The notes beneath the pieces are model-generated. The model worked only from the letters and a program-made list of their open reading frames with translations, was not told the origin of the DNA and did no database searches. Positions 62,422 through 64,000 of a stretch of 64,000 bases of DNA are shown piece by piece. Positions within the stretch are counted from its first letter, which is position 1. Each line of letters starts with the position of its first letter. The DNA is from RGIG9379 sp031553005 (GTDB taxonomy: Bacteria > Bacteroidota > Bacteroidia > Bacteroidales > Paludibacteraceae), in NCBI GenBank assembly GCA_031553005.1, contig JAVBMA010000004.1:82632-146631 (forward strand), written 5' to 3'. A program made the translations under genes and the position numbers.

Positions 62422-63585
62422 ATGGCGGAAATAGGGCGGGAGATGAAATCATCGGCACGTGCGCAACGAATTTCAGGTCAGATTGTGGATTTGCATAACC
62501 GCGAGGTGTATCCGGGCACGGTGGAATGGAGTGAGGGTCGGATAACTGCGGTGCGCCGTGATGCGCGGGTGCGGCGGGGCCGCGGGGCGGAGCAGTTGAT
62601 CATGCCGGGGTTCGTCGATGCGCATATTCATATCGAGAGTTCGTTGCTCCCGCCGTCGGAGTTTGCTCGGCTGGCGGTGATTCATGGGACGGTGGCCACG
62701 GTGTCGGACCCGCACGAGATCGCCAATGTGCTGGGCGAGGCAGGCGTGCGGTTTATGTTGGAGGATGCGCGGAGGTCTGCGCTCAAGTTTCACTTTGGGG
62801 CGCCGTCATGCGTGCCGGCGACGGGGTTTGAAACAGCGGGGGCGAGGTTGGATGCGGCAGCGGTGGCGCGGTTGCTGGCGCGCAAGGATATTCATTTTCT
62901 GGCCGAGGTCATGAATTTCCCCGGAGTGCTCGCGGGGGATGCGGAGTTGCTGGCGATGATTGTCGCAGCCAGGCGCGAGGGCAAACCAGTGGATGGTCAT
63001 GCGCCGGGGTTGCGGGGCGCGGAGGCGCGGGCTTACGCGAGGGCGGGCATTTCGACGGACCATGAGTGTTTCACCATCGAGGAGGCGCGCGACAAGCTGG
63101 CGGCGGGGATGCGGGTTTTGATTCGCGAGGGTTCGGCGGCTCGCAATTTTGAGGCACTGGCCCCGCTGTTGCTCAACGAGCCGGAGCGGTGCATGTTTTG
63201 TTGTGATGATTTGCATCCGGATTTGTTGGTGAAGCATCACATCGATGATCATATCCGGCGGGCGCTGGCGGCGGGGGCGGATCGGTTCGATGTGTTGCGT
63301 TGCGCGAGCGTGCATCCAGTGGAGCATTACAAATTGGAGGTTGGTTTGTTGCGCGAGGGCGACCGGGCGGACTTCGTTGTCGTGGAGGGGTGGAGGCGGT
63401 TTCGTGTGCGAAGGACTTACATCGATGGTGTGCTCGTGGCGGCTGGCGGACGCACTCGGTTGCCCAGGCAAAAGTCGCGGCGGGTGAATTTTTTCAGAGT
63501 CAGGCTCCGGAAGGCGTCGGATTTTGCCGTGCCGGTGAAATGTATTGGAAATGATATGACAGGGGGGGGGGGGGGGGAGGGATGA
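62422..63585 (+). pseudogene. Adenine deaminase, N-terminal part (frame broken at a G run)
   Basis: 387 codons before a stop created by the G run. Adenine deaminase (AdeC/Ade) converts adenine to hypoxanthine. Visible: metal-binding PGFVDAHIHIESSLL, PHEIANVLGE, GHAPGLRGAEARAY, CCDDLHPDLL, SVHPVEHYKLEVG and GDRADFVVV. The frame then runs through 16 G and ends in a spurious Gly tail. The remainder of the family sequence continues at 63,582 in another frame, so the break is probably a sequence error rather than a natural mutation. Confidence 0.85.
63562..63577. other. G run causing frameshift
   Basis: 16 consecutive G within adenine deaminase, exactly where the reading frame changes from the N-terminal to the C-terminal part. 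Confidence 0.85.
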
Positions 63586-64000
63586 TGCGTGTGATCGAGG
63601 CAACGAATGGTCAATTGGTGACGGGGAGTTCACTGGTTTCGGCGCGGGTGGTGGAGGGACGAGTGGTGTCGGATGTGGAGAACGACGTGTTGAAAATCGC
63701 CGTGGTCAATCGTTATGCACCGAGTGCGCCGGTGGCGGTGGGTTTTATACGAGGATTTGGGTTGAGCGAGGGAGCAATCGCATCATCCGTGGCGCATGAT
63801 TCGCACAATATCGTGGCGGTGGGCGTGGACGATGAATCGCTGGTCGAGGCGGTGAATTTGGTGATCAGGAATCGTGGTGGTTTGTCGCTGGCAGTTTCTG
63901 GCGTTCGCCGGGGGGGGGGGGGGGGGGGGGGGGGGCAACAGAGGGGCGGGTTTTGCCATGGCCAAACGGGGGGGGTGTGTGGGACGGGGTTGGCGGTTTT
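63582..64000 (+). pseudogene. Adenine deaminase, C-terminal part (partial, window edge)
   Basis: Frame from ATGATGCGT: MMRVIEATNGQLVTG, then GFIRGFGLSEGAIASSVAHD, a segment typical of the AdeC C-terminal domain. It continues to NLVIRNRGGLSLAVSGVRR, then hits 26 G at 63,910-63,935. Beyond that another frame reads VLPWP, close to the expected VLPLP of the family, after which the sequence is full of G and no longer readable. Confidence 0.75.
63910..63935. other. Second internal G run
   Basis: 26 consecutive G, followed at 63,957 onward by more G-rich, apparently corrupted sequence. Confidence 0.85.

Noticed and set aside
61668..64000. Genomic island or horizontal transfer into the Bacteroidales
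   Set aside because: The border is a G homopolymer, more G runs follow, and the reading frame breaks at those runs. An assembly join explains all of this without transfer.
1..64000. tRNA, rRNA, tmRNA, prophage or intact insertion sequence
   Set aside because: No cloverleaf with a matching T-loop, no rRNA-like sequence, and no transposase, integrase or phage structural gene was recognised in any frame.

Overview
Positions 1 to about 61,660 are AT-rich chromosome of a member of the Bacteroidales (Bacteroidota). The evidence is the set of lineage-typical families (DUF3256, DUF3822, DUF3078, DUF4827, HU-CCDC81/SPOR, calycin-like lipoprotein), Bacteroidota-type -7 promoter elements (TAnnTTTG), the near absence of Shine-Dalgarno sequences, and gene orders such as M23-dxr-rseP, lysS-gpsA-pgi and clpP-clpX-recQ. 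Family or genus cannot be fixed from the sequence alone. The last 2.3 kb (from about 61,668) is different DNA: GC-rich, with different codon use, starting at a run of G and interrupted by more G runs. It carries a Fur-type regulator and a frameshifted adenine deaminase, and looks like Verrucomicrobiota-type sequence joined artificially by the assembler.

Layout of the Bacteroidales part: 1-1.5 kb sugar nucleotide genes (nucleotidyltransferase end, galE). 1.6-6 kb recQ, clpX and clpP on the minus strand. 6-7.2 kb a very AT-rich gap with a possible small transcript. 7.2-16.8 kb a beta-barrel protein, a TsaC/YrdC-type tRNA modification enzyme, an EamA transporter, a DUF3256 protein, a 1416-residue dehydratase-activase fusion, a D15-like barrel and a DUF2007 protein. 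17-20.9 kb dnaN, a DEDDh exonuclease, a tRNA methyltransferase, folB and rsmD. 21-31.6 kb a DUF3822 operon, a RecD-like helicase, fabG, an envelope HU/SPOR protein, a DMP19 protein, an RluA enzyme, a lipoprotein and clpB. 32-36.8 kb divergent dnaB and class II ribonucleotide reductase. 37.4-47.5 kb a lipoprotein phosphatase, rpe, comEC, a DHH phosphoesterase, two FKBP-like lipoproteins, a TrmH-family methyltransferase, a degenerate LytM protein and dxr. 47.7-61.4 kb rseP, a two-component system, a CNNM protein, an FMN-binding protein, lysS, gpsA, pgi and a DUF3078 protein.

Most genes are housekeeping: proteolysis and disaggregation (ClpXP, ClpB), replication (DnaB, DnaN, RNR), central carbon and isoprenoid metabolism, translation and RNA modification, and envelope functions. 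No rRNA, tRNA, transposase, prophage or CRISPR-Cas system was seen.

The unusual content lies between the genes. (i) A 42-bp-period array of palindromes lies at 38,530-38,748. (ii) Long, nearly perfect palindromes begin at or next to stop codons, and one pair of sister hairpins shows a compensatory base-pair change. (iii) GTGAAAG/CTTTCAC heptamer repeats occur at eight places, in several cases supplying or touching the stop codon of the gene before. (iv) There are several families of MITE-like inverted repeats. These, and the artificial join at the right end, are the points most worth checking.
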